Source: an uncultured Oscillospiraceae bacterium
GTDB taxonomy: Bacteria > Bacillota > Clostridia > Oscillospirales > Oscillospiraceae
NCBI GenBank assembly: GCA_934646185.1
Contig: CAKUEH010000025.1
Location: 1 to 34,129 of the forward strand
Length of the DNA: 34,129 bases
Reading direction: 5' to 3'
This document shows, piece after piece, positions 32,913 to 34,129 of the stretch. The position numbers and the translations under genes were made by a program. Numbering within the stretch: the stretch's first letter is position 1; every line of letters begins with the position of its first letter. Below the pieces are notes generated by a model. That model worked only from the letters and a program-made list of their open reading frames with translations. It did no database searches and was not told where the DNA came from.

Positions 32913-34040
32913 ATGGGATATCAGCATTGGAACTATGATACGCTCCACACATTCTGCGTGGATGCCTTTAAGCGGTTCGGCTTCACGGAAGCGGAGGCCG
33001 ATATCATTCAGGACGTACTGCTGACCGCCGACCTGTACGGCATCGAGTCGCACGGCATGCAGCGCATGGTACGCTATCACAAGTGCATTGAAAAGGGCAT
33101 GATCCATGTGGACGCAAGGCCCGAGGTCGTTTTTGAAACGCCCGTCACCGCCGTCGTCGACGGCCATGACGGCATGGGCCAGCTGATCGGTCACTTTGCG
33201 ATGGAGCTTGCCATTGAGAAGGCGGAAAAATCCGGCATCGGCATTGTCTCCGCGCGCAACTCCAACCACTACGGCATTGCGGGCTACTACGCCAACATGG
33301 CCTGCCGGGAGGGCATGATCGGCCTCAGCTGCACGAACAGCGAAGCGATCATGGTGCCGACGTTCGGCCGCAAGGCCATGATCGGCTCGAATCCCATCGC
33401 CTGCGCGATGCCGGCGGAGCCGTATAACTTCTTCTTCGACGCCTCCACGACGGTCGTCACGCGCGGCAAGCTGGAAATGTACAACAAGGCCGAAAAGCCG
33501 CTGCCCGAGGGCTGGGCACTGGATAAGGACGGCCATCCGTCGACGAACGCGCCGGACGTGCTGGCAAACATCGTCGCAAAGAACGGCGGCGGCATCATGC
33601 CGCTGGGCGGCAGCACGGAAAAGCTCGGCAGCCACAAGGGCTACGGCTACGGCATGCTGTGCGAGATCTTCTCGTCGATCCTCTCGCTGGGCGGCACGTC
33701 GAACTACTGCATGACGGGCGGACGCGGCAACATCTGCCACGGCTTCATGGCCATCAACCCCGCCTTCTTCGGCGACGCGGAGGCCATCAAGCGCCATCTG
33801 TCGACGTATCTGGAAGAGCTGCGCGAGAGCCCGAAGGCCGACGGTCAGGAACGCATCTATACGCACGGCGAGAAGGAGATCGCGGCAGTCGGCGACCGCA
33901 TGAAAAACGGCATTCCCGTCAATGATAACACCATGGTCGAGGTGCTCGATCTGTGCAATTATCTTGGGCTCGACTTCGGCAGCTACTTCGGCGACTATCG
34001 CCCGCCGGTCAAGAAGGACGTCTTCAAGGGGAATTATTAA
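32913..34040 (+). CDS. Ldh/AllD-family malate/ureidoglycolate/diketogulonate-type dehydrogenase
   Basis: 375 residues. Recognised by the N-terminal ADLYGIESHGMQRM block with the catalytic His of the ESHG motif, SARNSNHYGIAGYY (about 110-123) and GSNPIACAMPAE (about 154-165). The family reduces 2-oxo acids or oxidises 2-hydroxy acids with NAD(P); members include ureidoglycolate dehydrogenase AllD and 2,3-diketogulonate reductase. AllD lies beside the FdrA trio in E. coli allantoin catabolism, so its presence here repeats that partnership. ATG 32913 has AAAGGA 8 bases before. It is followed after 11 bases by the malic enzyme start. The hydroxy acid is unknown. Confidence 0.9.
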   Translation: MGYQHWNYDTLHTFCVDAFKRFGFTEAEADIIQDVLLTADLYGIESHGMQRMVRYHKCIEKGMIHVDARPEVVFETPVTAVVDGHDGMGQLIGHFAMELAIEKAEKSGIGIVSARNSNHYGIAGYYANMACREGMIGLSCTNSEAIMVPTFGRKAMIGSNPIACAMPAEPYNFFFDASTTVVTRGKLEMYNKAEKPLPEGWALDKDGHPSTNAPDVLANIVAKNGGGIMPLGGSTEKLGSHKGYGYGMLCEIFSSILSLGGTSNYCMTGGRGNICHGFMAINPAFFGDAEAIKRHLSTYLEELRESPKADGQERIYTHGEKEIAAVGDRMKNGIPVNDNTMVEVLDLCNYLGLDFGSYFGDYRPPVKKDVFKGNY

Positions 34041-34051
34041 GGAGAATCACT

Positions 34052-34129
34052 GTGGATTACGCAACAGAATCTCTTCGCCTGCATGGCGAATGGAGGGGAA
34101 AGATCGAGGTCACGGCGCGCGTGCCGGTC
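34052..34129 (+). CDS. Malic enzyme, N-terminal fragment (runs off the window)
   Basis: GTG 34052 follows AAGGAG by 8 bases. The 26 visible codons begin MDYATESLRLHGEWRGKIEV and match the conserved N-terminus of bacterial NAD(P)-malic enzymes. The rest lies outside the window, so the nucleotide and metal sites cannot be checked. Malic enzyme converts malate to pyruvate and CO2; at the end of this operon it suggests that a four-carbon hydroxy acid is formed by the pathway. A short fragment, but the match is distinctive. Confidence 0.75.
   Translation, partial: MDYATESLRLHGEWRGKIEVTARVPV

Overview
The window reads as chromosomal DNA of a GC-rich, low-oxygen Firmicute. A gut Oscillospiraceae/Clostridia relative is the best guess. 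This rests on strong AGGAGG-type ribosome sites, many oxygen-sensitive enzyme families (radical SAM, QueG-like and U32 iron-sulfur proteins, a UxaA-type dehydratase), lipoprotein signals and Gram-positive style regulators. Genes are dense and I saw no tRNA, rRNA, insertion sequence or CRISPR array.

Region 1 (1-6594) is a mixed accessory stretch. It holds the end of a Crp/Fnr regulator, a divergent esterase, a strongly promoted DUF998 membrane protein, a 43-codon ORF coupled to a CatA-like acetyltransferase, an RNHCP zinc-ribbon protein, a two-gene bacitracin/lantibiotic-type ABC exporter and a lipoprotein.

Region 2 (6599-11498, minus strand) is a ribose-type (CUT2) uptake system: binding lipoprotein, double ATPase and permease. 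A separately terminated radical SAM protein resembling tungsten-enzyme maturases follows it.

Region 3 (11943-16974, plus strand) starts with an AraC regulator divergent from the transporter. A redox trio follows (FAD oxidoreductase, QueG-like iron-sulfur protein, U32-family protein), then a second AraC regulator and a strong terminator.

Region 4 (17210 to the end) is a long one-direction catabolic operon preceded by two palindromes. Gene order: zinc dehydrogenase, RpiB-like isomerase, two VOC proteins, transaldolase-like protein, FdrA, DUF1116, aldo-keto reductase, unknown protein, flavoprotein, UxaA-type dehydratase, aldehyde dehydrogenase, acetate-kinase-family protein, DUF2877, AllD-like dehydrogenase, and the start of a malic enzyme.

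The most interesting point is the FdrA + DUF1116 + DUF2877 trio. In E. coli this trio is linked to phosphorolysis of oxalurate to carbamoyl phosphate, which a carbamate kinase then uses. Here it sits with an acetate-kinase-family enzyme and an AllD-like dehydrogenase inside a carbohydrate-type operon that has no visible sugar kinase. My inference is a previously undescribed route in which a sugar, cyclitol or glycoside-derived acid is taken up unphosphorylated, oxidised and rearranged, and an acyl group is released as acyl phosphate for ATP synthesis. The substrate cannot be named from sequence alone.
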